In this document: positions 31,522-41,227 of the stretch, piece after piece
Layout: every line of letters begins with the position of its first letter
How positions within the stretch are numbered: position 1 is the stretch's first letter
Assembly: GCF_003206695.1 (NCBI RefSeq)
Contig: NZ_PZJN01000009.1
Span: 248,001-312,000 of the forward strand
Direction of reading: 5' to 3'
Length of the DNA: 64,000 nucleotides
Origin: Salinicola halophyticus
GTDB taxonomy: Bacteria > Pseudomonadota > Gammaproteobacteria > Pseudomonadales > Halomonadaceae
Translations under genes and position numbers: made by a program
Notes under the pieces: model-generated
The model's input: only the letters and a program-made list of their open reading frames with translations
Databases searched by the model: none
What the model was told of the DNA's origin: nothing

Positions 31522-32289
31522 TTACAGCGCCAACCGCCGAATCAGTTCCTTGGCCAGAACACGATGGGCCTGGCTGCCACGCGATAGGCGCGCGTACTTG
31601 GTGACCGGCACGCCATGACTGGGCGCTTCGGCCACGCGGACGTTACGCGGGATGGTGGTCTTGAGCAGGGAGTCGCCGAAATACTGGCCGAGCTGCTTGC
31701 TGACGTCTCGGGTCAAGCTGTTGCGCGGGTCATACATGGTCCGCACGATGCCGAATATCTCGAGGGTGGGGTTCACGCTTTCCTGGATCTGCTCGACGGT
31801 ATCGAGCAGCGCCGAGAGACCTTCGAGCGCATAGAATTCGCACTGAACCGGAATCAGCACGCCATGGGCAGCGGTCAAGGCGTTGACCGTCAGCATGTTG
31901 AGCGAGGGCGGGCAGTCGATCATCACCACGTCGTAATCCGCAGCGACGCTCTCGATGGCGCTCTGCAGCACCCGTTCGCGACCGTCGCGATCGAGCAGAT
32001 CGACCTCGGCGGCGGTCAGATCGCCGTTGCCCGGCAACAATGCGTAGCCGGCCACGGCGCAATCGACGATCACCTCGGCGGCGCTCTTGTCGCCGAGCAG
32101 CACGTCGAGCACGCTGCCGTCGAGATCATGCTTGTCGACGCCGCTGCCCATGGTGGCATGGCCCTGCGGATCGAGATCGATCAGCAACACGCGGCGATCG
32201 AGTGCCGCCAGGCAAGCCGCCAGATTGACCGCGGTGGTGGTCTTGCCCACCCCGCCTTTCTGATTGGTCAAGGCAATGATTCTGGTCAC
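31522..32289 (-). CDS. parA: Chromosome partitioning ATPase ParA
   Basis: A 255-residue Soj/ParA ATPase with the deviant Walker A KGGVGKTTTAVNLAACLA near the N-terminus, LLIDLDPQGHATMGSG and VMIDCPPSLNMLT. It lacks the N-terminal helix-turn-helix of plasmid type Ia ParA, consistent with a chromosomal role beside oriC. Confidence 0.97.
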   Translation of the reverse strand: MTRIIALTNQKGGVGKTTTAVNLAACLAALDRRVLLIDLDPQGHATMGSGVDKHDLDGSVLDVLLGDKSAAEVIVDCAVAGYALLPGNGDLTAAEVDLLDRDGRERVLQSAIESVAADYDVVMIDCPPSLNMLTVNALTAAHGVLIPVQCEFYALEGLSALLDTVEQIQESVNPTLEIFGIVRTMYDPRNSLTRDVSKQLGQYFGDSLLKTTIPRNVRVAEAPSHGVPVTKYARLSRGSQAHRVLAKELIRRLAL

Positions 32290-32403
32290 TGGCGACTCCC
32301 TTCGTCGAGGCTGATCCTGTGGATCGCGAGCGATCCGCTAGCGTGTATCCGGCACGGCATGAACGACACCGCCGTTTCATAACAAAACGGCCCGTTGACG
32401 CCG

Positions 32404-33051
32404 TTACGAGCGTCGCCCCGCCTCATCGACTCGACCGAGACGGAGCAGCTGGCGTTCGGCATCATCGACACCGGGCACCGTCAGCGCCAGCCGTTCGTGG
32501 ATGGCGACATGGGCCGGCAGCGATTCGAGTTCACGCGATTCGAGCCCCCCTTTCATTGCCAGCCATTCACCGCCTTCGGCCAGCAGCGGCTCGGTCAGCG
32601 TGATGAAATCGCCTAACGCCGCGAAAGCACGCGAGATGATCTGGTCGAAGGTCGCGTCGAAAGATTCGACCCGAACCTGCTCGCAGCTGACGTTGTCGAG
32701 CCCGAGCTCCATTACTGCCTGGCGCTGAAAGCGGACTTTTTTGCCGTTGCTGTCCACCAGCGTGACCTGAAGTTCGGGATTCAGGATCGCCAGCACCAGC
32801 CCCGGGAACCCCGGTCCCGACCCTACGTCCAGCAGGGTGGGTCCGCGCACGGCAAAGGCCACGCTGACGCTGTCCAGCAGATGGCGGCTGACCATCGCCT
32901 CGGGCGAGCGCACTGCGGTGAGGTTATAGGCGCGATTCCACTTGTGCAACAGCGCGAGCAGCGACAGCAATCGTTGCCGCTGCGGCCTCTCGATTTCGAC
33001 GTTCAGCGCCGCCAGACCGTCATCCAGCAGACGTTCATAAACTGGCGTCAT
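32404..33051 (-). CDS. rsmG: 16S rRNA (guanine-527-N7)-methyltransferase
   Basis: The 215-residue enzyme methylates G527 in the 530 loop of 16S rRNA. The AdoMet motif [17 protein letters not shown] and the upstream [20 protein letters not shown] are typical. It overlaps mnmG by four bases, indicating translational coupling. Confidence 0.96.
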   Translation of the reverse strand: MTPVYERLLDDGLAALNVEIERPQRQRLLSLLALLHKWNRAYNLTAVRSPEAMVSRHLLDSVSVAFAVRGPTLLDVGSGPGFPGLVLAILNPELQVTLVDSNGKKVRFQRQAVMELGLDNVSCEQVRVESFDATFDQIISRAFAALGDFITLTEPLLAEGGEWLAMKGGLESRELESLPAHVAIHERLALTVPGVDDAERQLLRLGRVDEAGRRS

Positions 33052-34943
33052 GCGCTCAATGCCCGGCTGTCGTCGATCAGACGACGCTTTTTGAGGTGGA
33101 TCAGCAGAATCGACACGGCGGCCGGCGTGACACCGGAGATGCGGCCGGCCTGGCCCAGCGTCTGCGGTCGGGTCTGTTCGAATTTCTGGCGGATCTCGGT
33201 GGAAAGACCTTCGACTCTGGCGTAATCCAGCGATTCCGGTAGCGGGGTGGCTTCATGGCGCCGCAGACGATCGATCTCGTCCTGCTGACGCGCGATGTAA
33301 CCCTCGTACTTGGCCTCGATCTGGACCTGCTCGGCGACCGGCTCCTCGCTGACGGCCTCGCCCTTGAGCGACGCCACGTCGGCGTAGGTGAGCTCCGGAC
33401 GCTTGAGCAGCTCCATCAGGCTGTACTCATGCGACAGCGGCTGACCGAGCTTTTCGGCCACGCGCTCGCCGGCCTCGGTCTTCGGCTGGATCCAGGTCGA
33501 ACGCAGTCGAGCGCTCTCCTGCTCGATCTTCTCGCGCTTAGTCTCGAACGCCGACCAGCGATAATCGTCTACCAGCCCCAGATCGCGGCCGATGGCGGTG
33601 AGTCGCAGGTCAGCGTTGTCCTCGCGCAGCAGCAGGCGATATTCGGCACGCGAGGTGAACATGCGGTAGGGCTCCTGCGTGCCCATGGTGATCAGGTCGT
33701 CGACCAGCACGCCCAGATAGGCCTCGTCGCGGCGTGGCCACCAGGCCGATTCGCCCCGGACACGTCTGGCGGCATTGATGCCGGCCAGCAGTCCCTGAGC
33801 GCCGGCTTCCTCGTAACCCGTGGTGCCGTTGATCTGACCGGCGAAGAACAGATTGTGGATAAATTTGGTTTCCAGCGAGTGCTTGAGATCGCGCGGATCG
33901 AAGAAGTCGTATTCGATGGCGTAGCCGGGCCGCGTGATATGGGCATTTTCCATTCCGACGATCGAACGCACGACCTGCAGCTGGACATCGAACGGCAGCG
34001 ACGTGGAAATGCCGTTGGGATAGAGCTCGTGGGTATCCAGCCCTTCGGGTTCGACGAAGACCTGATGGCTGGTCTTGTCGGCGAAGCGATGAACCTTGTC
34101 CTCGATCGACGGGCAGTAACGCGGCCCGACGCCCTCGATCACGCCGGAATACATCGGCGAGCGGTCGAGATTGGCGAAGATGATCTCGTGGGTGCGTTCG
34201 TTGGTGTGTCCGATATGGCAATCGACCTGCCGCGGATGCTGATCGCGGCTGCCCAGATACGACATCACCGGCAACGGCGTGTCACCTGGCTGACGCTCGA
34301 GTTTGGAAAAATCGACGCTCTTGGCATCGATCCGCGGCGGGGTACCGGTCTTCAGCCGATCGACCCGGAATGGCAGGGCTCGCAGCCGCTGAGCCAGCGC
34401 ATTGGCCGGCGGATCTCCGGCTCTGCCGCCGGCATGATGATCCAGACCGATGTGGATTACGCCACCCAGGAACGTTCCGGTACACAAAACCACGGTATCC
34501 GCCATGAAGCGAATGCCGGTCTGGGTCGTGACACCGACGACGCTGTCGTTGTCGACGATCAGATCGTCGACGCCCTGCTGGAACAGGGTCAGATTGGGCT
34601 GGTTTTCCAGCATTCCACGGATGGCGGCCTTGTAACGGACTCGATCGGCCTGAGCCCGTGTCGCTCGCACTGCCGGTCCCTTGCGCGAATTGAGCACGCG
34701 AAACTGGATGCCCGCCAAGTCGGTGGCCTGCGCCATGGCGCCGCCCAGGGCGTCGATCTCCTTGACCAGATGGCTCTTGCCGATCCCGCCAATGGCGGGG
34801 TTGCAGGACATCTGGCCCAGCGTCTCGATGTTGTGCGTCAGCAGCAGGGTGCGGACACCACTGCGAGCCGCAGCGAGTGCGGCTTCGGTGCCGGCGTGGC
34901 CACCGCCGATCACGATGACCTGAAAACGGTCGGGATACTCCAC
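33048..34943 (-). CDS. mnmG: tRNA U34 carboxymethylaminomethyl synthesis enzyme MnmG
   Basis: The FAD-dependent partner of MnmE in wobble-uridine modification. The 631-residue protein starts with the dinucleotide fold [21 protein letters not shown] and contains [26 protein letters not shown] and RSEY-type motifs; the C-terminal domain docks MnmE. It borders the probable origin of replication, as in many gammaproteobacteria. Confidence 0.98.
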   Translation of the reverse strand: MEYPDRFQVIVIGGGHAGTEAALAAARSGVRTLLLTHNIETLGQMSCNPAIGGIGKSHLVKEIDALGGAMAQATDLAGIQFRVLNSRKGPAVRATRAQADRVRYKAAIRGMLENQPNLTLFQQGVDDLIVDNDSVVGVTTQTGIRFMADTVVLCTGTFLGGVIHIGLDHHAGGRAGDPPANALAQRLRALPFRVDRLKTGTPPRIDAKSVDFSKLERQPGDTPLPVMSYLGSRDQHPRQVDCHIGHTNERTHEIIFANLDRSPMYSGVIEGVGPRYCPSIEDKVHRFADKTSHQVFVEPEGLDTHELYPNGISTSLPFDVQLQVVRSIVGMENAHITRPGYAIEYDFFDPRDLKHSLETKFIHNLFFAGQINGTTGYEEAGAQGLLAGINAARRVRGESAWWPRRDEAYLGVLVDDLITMGTQEPYRMFTSRAEYRLLLREDNADLRLTAIGRDLGLVDDYRWSAFETKREKIEQESARLRSTWIQPKTEAGERVAEKLGQPLSHEYSLMELLKRPELTYADVASLKGEAVSEEPVAEQVQIEAKYEGYIARQQDEIDRLRRHEATPLPESLDYARVEGLSTEIRQKFEQTRPQTLGQAGRISGVTPAAVSILLIHLKKRRLIDDSRALSA

Positions 34944-35918
34944 GGTTTACCTCACGAGGTGCTGATGCGAACGCATCGAATCGGCACCGACAGCAAATGG
35001 ATCTCGAGACCTCGCCAAGACGAGGTTCAGCGCCGTCGCAGCGACGCTTTTCATGGTGGCCGAGAACGGTTGGCCACGAAAGCCGCCCAGTATAAACCTC
35101 CTGTGGGTAACCGTCAGGGGTTTTCCACACCCGATTCGACGGTGAGTCGCTAACTCACAGAGTCATTATTAATTAATGAGAAATATATAAAGAAGTTCTG
35201 TTGTGGTAGTAACTAATGGTGTGGACATTTTCAGTGGATAAGTGGAAATACTTTATATATTACGAGAACTTGCATTGTTATTCGATTGCTTGACAAGCAT
35301 GGGGCATGCTGCTGACAGAGGCGTTGATTCCTGTGGACAGAAGCCTTGTTTGTGCACAGCCCGGACTGCACACCTGTTATCCACCGCTGCATACGTCATC
35401 TGTTACCGCGGTGGTCAACACCCCCTCGATCGTTCGCTAGCGTCGCGTGAGTCGGGGCTGCAGCAAGATCGGCAAAAAAACTATCCACAGGCGAAAAAAG
35501 CCTATCTGGATAACCTGAAACGGCAAATTTCGACCTTTTCGGGCGGATTTTTTGATGCCGACAAGCGGGAATGAACGTCGCGGGTTCGGCCGGACGGGTC
35601 AGAATCGGCAAAATCGATGGAGAACGACGAGCCAGACAGTCGCAGGAAAGACGGCGATTCGAACGCCAATGGTTCGAGTCCGAAACAGCCGACAATGAAA
35701 CGGAAGGGCGATCAACATGGGAAACAGCGCTGAAGAAAAGCGGCGGAAACAAGGGAGCGAGAAGTGAGGCAAGGAGCGCAGCGGCGCAGACAGCGAGCGT
35801 GATTCGGTCTGGAAATAGGTCTCCGCGGCACTCTACAGAAGAGCCTATCCACCGGGCAGCAGATAGCGTGCAGGCGGCTTGAAGGAAGCCCTCAAGCCGC
35901 GCACAACCCGGTTATCGA
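34944..35918. other. oriC: Probable chromosomal origin of replication (oriC) region
   Basis: This 975-bp segment holds no convincing gene. Six 9-mers one mismatch from TTATCCACA occur at 35102-35110 (-), 35121-35129 (+), 35233-35241 (-), 35377-35385 (+), 35481-35489 (+) and 35505-35513 (-); weaker copies lie at 35220, 35332 and 35840. Two strongly AT-rich stretches (35164-35200 and 35247-35262) could be the unwinding element. The location next to mnmG-rsmG-parAB is the classical origin position. From 35545 to 35918 nothing clear was seen apart from a possible 8-bp hairpin (35875-35899) beyond the ABC gene. Confidence 0.7.
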
Positions 35919-36710
35919 CTAGTGCTTGAGCACCCGCGCCAGAAACGCCTGAGTGCGCTCATGCTGCGGCTGGTCGAAGAGTTGATTGGGCGGTCCCTGT
36001 TCGACGATCCGGCCTTCGTGCACGAACACCACGCGATCGGCGACTTCCCGGGCAAAGCCCATCTCGTGGGTGACGATCATCATGGTCATGCCGTCGTTCA
36101 CCAGCTCGCGCATGGCGTCGAGAACCTCGCCGATCATCTCCGGGTCCAGCGCCGAGGTCGGCTCGTCGAACAGCATCAGCCGAGGTTCCATTGCCAGCGC
36201 CCGGGCGAGCGCTACGCGTTGCTGCTGACCGCCCGAAAGCTGAGTCGGATACTTGTCGGCCTGATCGGAAATGCCGACCCGCTCGAGCAGCTTGTCGGCG
36301 GTGGCATCGGCCTGCTGGCGCGTCCAGCCACGGACCTTGCGTGGTGCCAACGTGACGTTGTCGCGGATCGACAGGTGCGGAAACAGATTGAACTGCTGGA
36401 ACACCATCCCGACCTCGGTGCGCACGGCCTGCAGCGATTTGCCGCTGGCCCCGTTGGGAATCAGGGTCTTGCCATCGACTTCGATGCGCCCGGACTGGAA
36501 GGGTTCGAGTCCGTTGACGCAGCGAATCAGCGTGGATTTCCCCGAGCCGCTGGCACCGATGATGACCACGACTTCGCCATGGGCCACGCTGAGGTCGATC
36601 TCCTGCATCACGTGCAGGCTACCGAAGTGCTTGTTGACCTTGTCGAGACGCACGATCGGCGATGCCTCGGCCGTCTGAGCGGTGTCCTGGTTGCTTACGC
36701 GATCGTTCAT
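35919..36710 (-). CDS. Polar amino acid ABC transporter ATPase (GlnQ-like)
   Basis: A 263-residue ABC ATPase with Walker [14 protein letters not shown], the Q-loop [11 protein letters not shown], signature [16 protein letters not shown], Walker [14 protein letters not shown] and the switch His in VTHEMGF. The sequence is of the GlnQ/HisP/GltL class. Its ATG overlaps the permease stop by four bases, so the two are coupled. An N-terminal extension of about 17 polar residues precedes the domain. Confidence 0.92.
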   Translation of the reverse strand: MNDRVSNQDTAQTAEASPIVRLDKVNKHFGSLHVMQEIDLSVAHGEVVVIIGASGSGKSTLIRCVNGLEPFQSGRIEVDGKTLIPNGASGKSLQAVRTEVGMVFQQFNLFPHLSIRDNVTLAPRKVRGWTRQQADATADKLLERVGISDQADKYPTQLSGGQQQRVALARALAMEPRLMLFDEPTSALDPEMIGEVLDAMRELVNDGMTMMIVTHEMGFAREVADRVVFVHEGRIVEQGPPNQLFDQPQHERTQAFLARVLKH

Positions 36711-37375
36711 CCCACCAACCCCTTGCGTTCGAGCAGACTCAGAGCCAACGACAGGCTCAGGGTAATCGCCAGGTAGAGCAGGGCGATCATGAAGTAGACC
36801 TCCAGCGCGGTGAAGGTATTGGCGATGTAGACCTGGCCCTGGCGGACCAGCTCGCCGACCCCGATCACCGAGAACAGCGAGGTGTCCTTGATGCTGACGA
36901 TGCCCTGATTGCCGAGCGCCGGAATCATCCGGCGCAGGGCCTGAGGCCAGATCACGTAGCGAAAGGTCTGGGGCGGCGACAGCCCCAGCGACAGCCCGGC
37001 TTCGCGTTGGCCGCGTTCGATCGATTGCACGCCGCCACGGACGATCTCCGAGATATAGGCGCCAGCGTTGAGGGCGATAGCGGCGATACCCGCCGTCAGC
37101 GCGTTGATCGGGCCACCCAGCAGCGTGGGCAGGCCGTAGAAGATGAATAGCACCTGGACCAGCACCGGCGTGCCGCGGAAAACCTCGATATAGACCACGG
37201 CGGGAATTCGGAGCCAGCGAGTGGGCCCGATCCGCATCAGGCCGAAAACGATGCCGACCACGAAGCCGATGGCCAGGCCGACGAAAGAGATGAGCAGGGT
37301 GTAGGGCAGACCCTTGAGCAGGAAAGGCAGCGAATCGATCGCCGCCTGCCAGTCGAACTGGAAGTTGAACTCCAC
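36707..37375 (-). CDS. Polar amino acid ABC transporter permease
   Basis: A 222-residue HisMQ/GlnP-type permease with about five helices and the ATPase-contact motif [28 protein letters not shown]. Encoded alone, it probably forms a homodimer. It lies between the binding-protein gene and the ATPase gene. Confidence 0.9.
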   Translation of the reverse strand: MEFNFQFDWQAAIDSLPFLLKGLPYTLLISFVGLAIGFVVGIVFGLMRIGPTRWLRIPAVVYIEVFRGTPVLVQVLFIFYGLPTLLGGPINALTAGIAAIALNAGAYISEIVRGGVQSIERGQREAGLSLGLSPPQTFRYVIWPQALRRMIPALGNQGIVSIKDTSLFSVIGVGELVRQGQVYIANTFTALEVYFMIALLYLAITLSLSLALSLLERKGLVG

Positions 37376-37404
37376 GGGGTGTCTCCGTTGGCAACGCGAG
37401 CAAA

Positions 37405-37433
37405 AGACCTCACCGCCATGCGATGAGGTCTTC
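37405..37433 (-). terminator. Attenuating hairpin between binding-protein and permease genes
   Basis: A perfect 9-bp stem (37405-37413 with 37425-37433) is followed on the minus strand by four T. Placed between the binding-protein gene and the permease, it would let more transcript cover the binding protein, as is common in ABC importer operons. Confidence 0.6.
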
Positions 37434-37523
37434 CTGAACTGCCGTCTTCAAGAACGGACAGTCACGGTATCCGCAAGCATCGAGGCCGGCGCGAGAGCGC
37501 CGGGCTCGATCAGACGTGGTCGG

Positions 37524-38297
37524 TCATTTGGCGTCAGCCGCTTCGCCGAACCATTTCTTGTGGATCTCGTCGTAGGTGCCGTCGTCATGCATGGCCTTCA
37601 ACGCCTTGTTGGCAGGCTCCACCCACTGGCTGTCCTTGGCAAAGGCGATGCCGTACTGCTGGCCTTCATACAGCGGGCCGACGGTCTTGACCTTGTCCTT
37701 GCCTTTGGTCTGGGCGAAGTAGCCGACGTTGGGCGCGTCGTAGAAGACCGCGTCCGCGCTGCCGCCCATCAGTGCCATGTACATGTCGGAGCTGCCCGGA
37801 TAGGGCGTGATCTCGGCATCGTCGCCCAGCTTCTCCTGCAGGTAGTCGTAGCTGGTGGAGCCGATCTTGGTCGCGATGCGCTTGCCTTCCAGATCGTCGA
37901 GGGATCCCACGTCGCTGTCGTCGGAGACCAGAATGCGCAGGCCGGAGTCGTAGTAGGGATCGCTGAAATCGACGATCTGCTGGCGTTCGTCGGTGATGGT
38001 GATGCCGGCGATCGCCAGATCGACGTTGCCGGTCTGCACCGCGGGGATGATGCCGTTGAAATCCATGGTGTTGAGATCGACCTTGAAGCCGGCGCGGTCG
38101 GCGATCTCGTGCAGGATGTCCATATCGAAGCCGACCATCTCGCCACTGTCCTGATCCATCATCTCGAACGGGACGAAGCTGGGGTCGGTGACGGCCTTGA
38201 GCGTGGTGTCCTGCGCATTGGCCAGGCTGGAGGCACCCAGCGACAGGGCGAGGGCGGGGATGGCGAGCCAGTAGCTCAGGGATGTGTTGTTTTTCAT
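37524..38297 (-). CDS. Polar amino acid ABC transporter substrate-binding protein
   Basis: A 257-residue periplasmic family 3 binding protein. The first 28 residues or so form a Sec signal peptide ending SLANAQ. The domain includes PSFVPFEMMDQDSGEMVGFDMDIL, the ligand Asp/Arg region DFSDPYYDSGLRILV, and KIGSTSYDYL. GlnH- or lysine/arginine-type ligands are possible; specificity cannot be read with confidence. Confidence 0.92.
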   Translation of the reverse strand: MKNNTSLSYWLAIPALALSLGASSLANAQDTTLKAVTDPSFVPFEMMDQDSGEMVGFDMDILHEIADRAGFKVDLNTMDFNGIIPAVQTGNVDLAIAGITITDERQQIVDFSDPYYDSGLRILVSDDSDVGSLDDLEGKRIATKIGSTSYDYLQEKLGDDAEITPYPGSSDMYMALMGGSADAVFYDAPNVGYFAQTKGKDKVKTVGPLYEGQQYGIAFAKDSQWVEPANKALKAMHDDGTYDEIHKKWFGEAADAK

Positions 38298-38388
38298 GGT
38301 TTCCTCACGTCTTTATCGATTAGGGCAATCGACGACTACCTTGAGGAATCTTGTTACTGAACGTCAAGTCGACCTAGGTTTTGCTCGA

Positions 38389-38503
38389 AAATGCCTGCGC
38401 TCGACCATACTGCGTTAAAAACTGACTGGAGCTCCTGCCCGGTCAAAATACTCACCGCGTAAACTCCGCTATTTCCTCAGTTTTTTGTATCGTCTGTTCG
38501 TCA
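38389..38503. repeat. Diverged copy of the inverted-repeat element
   Basis: Blocks tgcgctcgac, gcgtt, tcaaaat-ctca and gtaaactccgct appear in the same order as in the complement of the 18858-19000 element. The terminal inverted repeats are not preserved. The segment occupies the gap between erpA and the binding-protein gene. Confidence 0.55.
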
Positions 38504-38547
38504 TTCGGCTAATTTTCGATTCAAAACCTAGTTTACCGCCCCAGTTC

Positions 38548-38901
38548 CTAGACCGAAAACGAGGCGCCGCAGCCACAGGTGGATTGGGCATTGGGGTTCT
38601 TGATGATGAAACGGGCCCCGGCCAAGCCTTCCTCGAAATCCACCGTCGAGCCGACCAGATACTGGTAGGAGAGCGAATCCACCACCAGGCTGACGCCGTC
38701 GTTGTCGATCACGGTGTCATCCTCGGCGGTCTGGTCGCCGAGATCGAAGCCGTACTGGAATCCCGAACAGCCGCCGCCGGTGACATAGACCCGCAGCTTG
38801 AGGCTTGAGTTGTTCTCTTCGGCAATCAACGCCTTGACCCGCGTAGCGGCGGCATTGGTGAAGAACATCGGGGTCGGAGCGAAAGACTCCACTGTGCTCA
38901 T
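38548..38901 (-). CDS. erpA: Iron-sulfur cluster insertion protein ErpA
   Basis: A 117-residue A-type carrier. The three cluster ligands are present in [13 protein letters not shown] and the C-terminal [11 protein letters not shown]. ErpA passes Fe-S clusters to targets such as IspG. The start at 38901 matches homologues ([14 protein letters not shown]) and has GGGAG upstream. Confidence 0.95.
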   Translation of the reverse strand: MSTVESFAPTPMFFTNAAATRVKALIAEENNSSLKLRVYVTGGGCSGFQYGFDLGDQTAEDDTVIDNDGVSLVVDSLSYQYLVGSTVDFEEGLAGARFIIKNPNAQSTCGCGASFSV

Positions 38902-39190
38902 TGTCACGCTCCCGTGCGTGCCGGCCGTCGATCGAAGTGGCCGGTCTAGCGAAAATGGCATGGGCGGTGAAAACCGCCTCGTTGACGTCCATTATCGGTA
39001 ATACCGAGTAAAAGGGTCAACTTTAGCCTTGCCGAGGCCGGCGCGAGTCTGCCAGCGGCCGTCACGGATCGGTGTATGATGTCTGTCTCGTCAACCGCTT
39101 GGACGGTGTCGCCGGTGGCTCGCACAGGTATCGGGCTGCATGGCTATCGCCCGGCTGGACGAGCGCTTTGGATCGGGCAAGGAGGACGCT

Positions 39191-40954
39191 TTGCCACGCG
39201 TGCCGCGGTTTATCCCCAGACGTCTCAGCCTCGAACGATTTCGACGCCAGCTGGCGAGCGTCGATGCCATGCCGCAGCTCTGCCTGCTGGGCATTCTTGC
39301 AGGCATTCTGACCGGAACCGTGATGGTCGTTTTCCGGTTGCTGCTGGAATTCGGCGCGCTGTTTTTCATCCCCGGTGACGATCCGGAAGCGTTCGAGACC
39401 CTGTCGCCGCTGTTCCGTGCCGGTCTGCCGCTGGTCGCCGTCGCCCTGATCGGGGCGTGGCTATGGCCGCAACCCGGTCGCGCGCTGAAGATGGGGATCG
39501 GTCACGTCATCGAGCGTCTCGCCTATCATCAGGGCAAGATGCCGCTGCGCAACTGGATCAATCAGTGGTGGGTCGGGGTGATTTCGGTGATCGGTGGACT
39601 CTCGGCCGGTCGTGAAGGGCCGGCGATCCATCTCGGCTCGGCGGCGTCGAGCTGGATCGGCTCGCGTCTGCGTCTGCCCCACAACAGCCTGCGGGTACTG
39701 GTGGCTTGCGGCACCGCGGCAGGGATTTCCGCCTCGTTCAATACCCCGATCGCCGGGGTCATCTTTGCCATGGAAGTGGTGATGATGGAGTACACCATCG
39801 CCGGCTTCATGCCGGTGATCCTCGCCGCCACCATGGGGGCGCTGGTCTCCTGGGCGGTCTACGGGGCCGAGCCGGCCTTCAGCGTACCGCCACTTCAGCT
39901 CAATTCGCTGCTGGATCTGCCCTGGATCGTGCTGACCGCGCTGGTGGTGGGTCTGCTCGCCGGCGGTTTCGTGCGCTTGGCCCAGGGGCATCCTTCGATC
40001 AGCCGCCTGCCTTTTGCCCTGCGTCTGGCGATCATCGGGCTGCTTACAGGCGCCGTCGCCTGGTGGTATCCCCAGGTCCAGGGGATCGGCTACGACAGCT
40101 TGGAGAAGATGCTCAACGGGCCGATGGCGCTGGATGTGCTGCTGGTGCTGGCGGTGGTCAAGCTGGCGCTGACCGGACTCTGCATGGCGGGTGGTGTGCC
40201 GGTGGGCGTGATCGGGCCGATGCTGGTTTCCGGCGCCGCCGTGGGCGCGGTGATGGGCATGCTCGGCGGGACGCTGCTGCCGAGCGTGGTCACGACGCCG
40301 GATCTGTACGCGGTACTCGGCATGGCGGCGATGATGGGTGCGGCGCTGCAGGCGCCGTTGGCCGCCCTGCTGGCGCTGCTGGAGCTGACCCGCAATTCGG
40401 CGATCATGCTGCCGGGCATGCTGGCGGTGGTGGTCGCGGTGCTCACCGCTCGCCAGCTCTGCCGCTGCCAGGGATTCTTCCTCTCCAGCCTGACTCAGCA
40501 GGGGCTTCACCCGTTGCAGCAGCCGCTGATGCAGGCATTGTCACGGGTCGCGGTGCCGGCAGTGATGGAGCGCAATCTGGTGCGCACGCCGCGGGTCATC
40601 GACCATGATCGGGCCAAGGCGCTGCTCGATTCCAAACCGACCTGGCTGGTGATCATCCAGGAGGGTAAGGACAAGCCGCCACTGGCGATGAAGGCCGCTC
40701 ACCTGGCGCGGGTACTGCATGACGAGGCATGGCTCGCGGAGCATGCCCAGATCGATCTCGAGGAAGTTCCCGGACAGCGTCTCGATCTGGCGCCGGTGCA
40801 TCTGGAAGCGACGCTGTCCGAGGCCTACGACACGCTCAACGAATCCGGTCTCGACGCGCTCTACGTGGAGCACACCACGGCGCCGATGATTCGCAAGATT
40901 TCCGGTATCATCACTCGCGAGGCGATCGAGAACTATTATCGACGTAAGCGCTGA
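39191..40954 (+). CDS. ClC-type chloride channel/antiporter with C-terminal CBS-like region
   Basis: A 587-residue ClC family protein with 10 or more helices. The GREGP motif (LSAGREGPAIHLGS) and GVIGPMLVSGAAVG mark the anion pathway. At the usual GSGIP position the sequence reads KMGIGHVIE, so the central serine seems to be absent. The last 130 residues resemble a degenerate CBS pair (LLDSKPTWLVIIQ, ALYVEHT). The start is set at TTG 39191 because AAGGAGG lies five bases upstream (39179-39185); ATG 39140 has no ribosome site. Confidence 0.85.
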   Translation: MPRVPRFIPRRLSLERFRRQLASVDAMPQLCLLGILAGILTGTVMVVFRLLLEFGALFFIPGDDPEAFETLSPLFRAGLPLVAVALIGAWLWPQPGRALKMGIGHVIERLAYHQGKMPLRNWINQWWVGVISVIGGLSAGREGPAIHLGSAASSWIGSRLRLPHNSLRVLVACGTAAGISASFNTPIAGVIFAMEVVMMEYTIAGFMPVILAATMGALVSWAVYGAEPAFSVPPLQLNSLLDLPWIVLTALVVGLLAGGFVRLAQGHPSISRLPFALRLAIIGLLTGAVAWWYPQVQGIGYDSLEKMLNGPMALDVLLVLAVVKLALTGLCMAGGVPVGVIGPMLVSGAAVGAVMGMLGGTLLPSVVTTPDLYAVLGMAAMMGAALQAPLAALLALLELTRNSAIMLPGMLAVVVAVLTARQLCRCQGFFLSSLTQQGLHPLQQPLMQALSRVAVPAVMERNLVRTPRVIDHDRAKALLDSKPTWLVIIQEGKDKPPLAMKAAHLARVLHDEAWLAEHAQIDLEEVPGQRLDLAPVHLEATLSEAYDTLNESGLDALYVEHTTAPMIRKISGIITREAIENYYRRKR

Positions 40955-40974
40955 CGTCTCCTGTTCATGAGCAC

Positions 40975-41030
40975 CGACGCCTGTGTACCGGCGCCTATGT
41001 ACCGACGCTTATGTAACGACGCCTGTGTAC
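40975..41030. repeat. Four 14-bp tandem units
   Basis: Units at 40975, 40989, 41003 and 41017 have the form cgacgcctgtgtac with one to three changes. The array lies 20 bp beyond the ClC stop in the spacer before thiD. Confidence 0.85.
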
Positions 41031-41227
41031 AAGCACCGGCAACGAGCGTCTCCCACGGAGGTCGAGCCGTGTCGTTGCTGACCGGGCTGCCGACCACACT
41101 TGCCTACCACACTGGATAGCGCAAGGAACACACCGCAGCGATCGACGAGGAGAGCAACCATGCGAATAGTGACTGGCTACCTCGCCACCCGATCCCGAAT
41201 GGCGACGAAACTTCCGGGGTGGGCGCC

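Noticed and set aside
33255-35153. 632-codon + strand frame opposite mnmG
   Set aside because: No motif, and it covers mnmG completely; its last part crosses into the probable origin region only by chance.
35669-35683. tRNA-like T-loop word ggttcgagtcc
   Set aside because: The flanks do not pair as a T-stem, and no anticodon arm or acceptor stem can be built around it.
35571-35882. 103-codon frame in the probable origin region
   Set aside because: Charged low-complexity translation without ribosome site or family resemblance; treated as non-coding.
30335-35918. parS sites near parAB
   Set aside because: No match to the TGTTNCACGTGAAACA consensus was found by eye in this region; parS probably lies outside the window or is diverged.
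35919-37403. Single 494-codon minus-strand frame spanning both ABC genes
   Set aside because: The upstream part is an out-of-frame image of the permease gene; the real ATPase gene starts at 36710.
40955-41227. TPP riboswitch upstream of thiD
   Set aside because: None of the conserved ctgaga-type core or the paired helices is present; the spacer holds a 14-bp repeat array instead.
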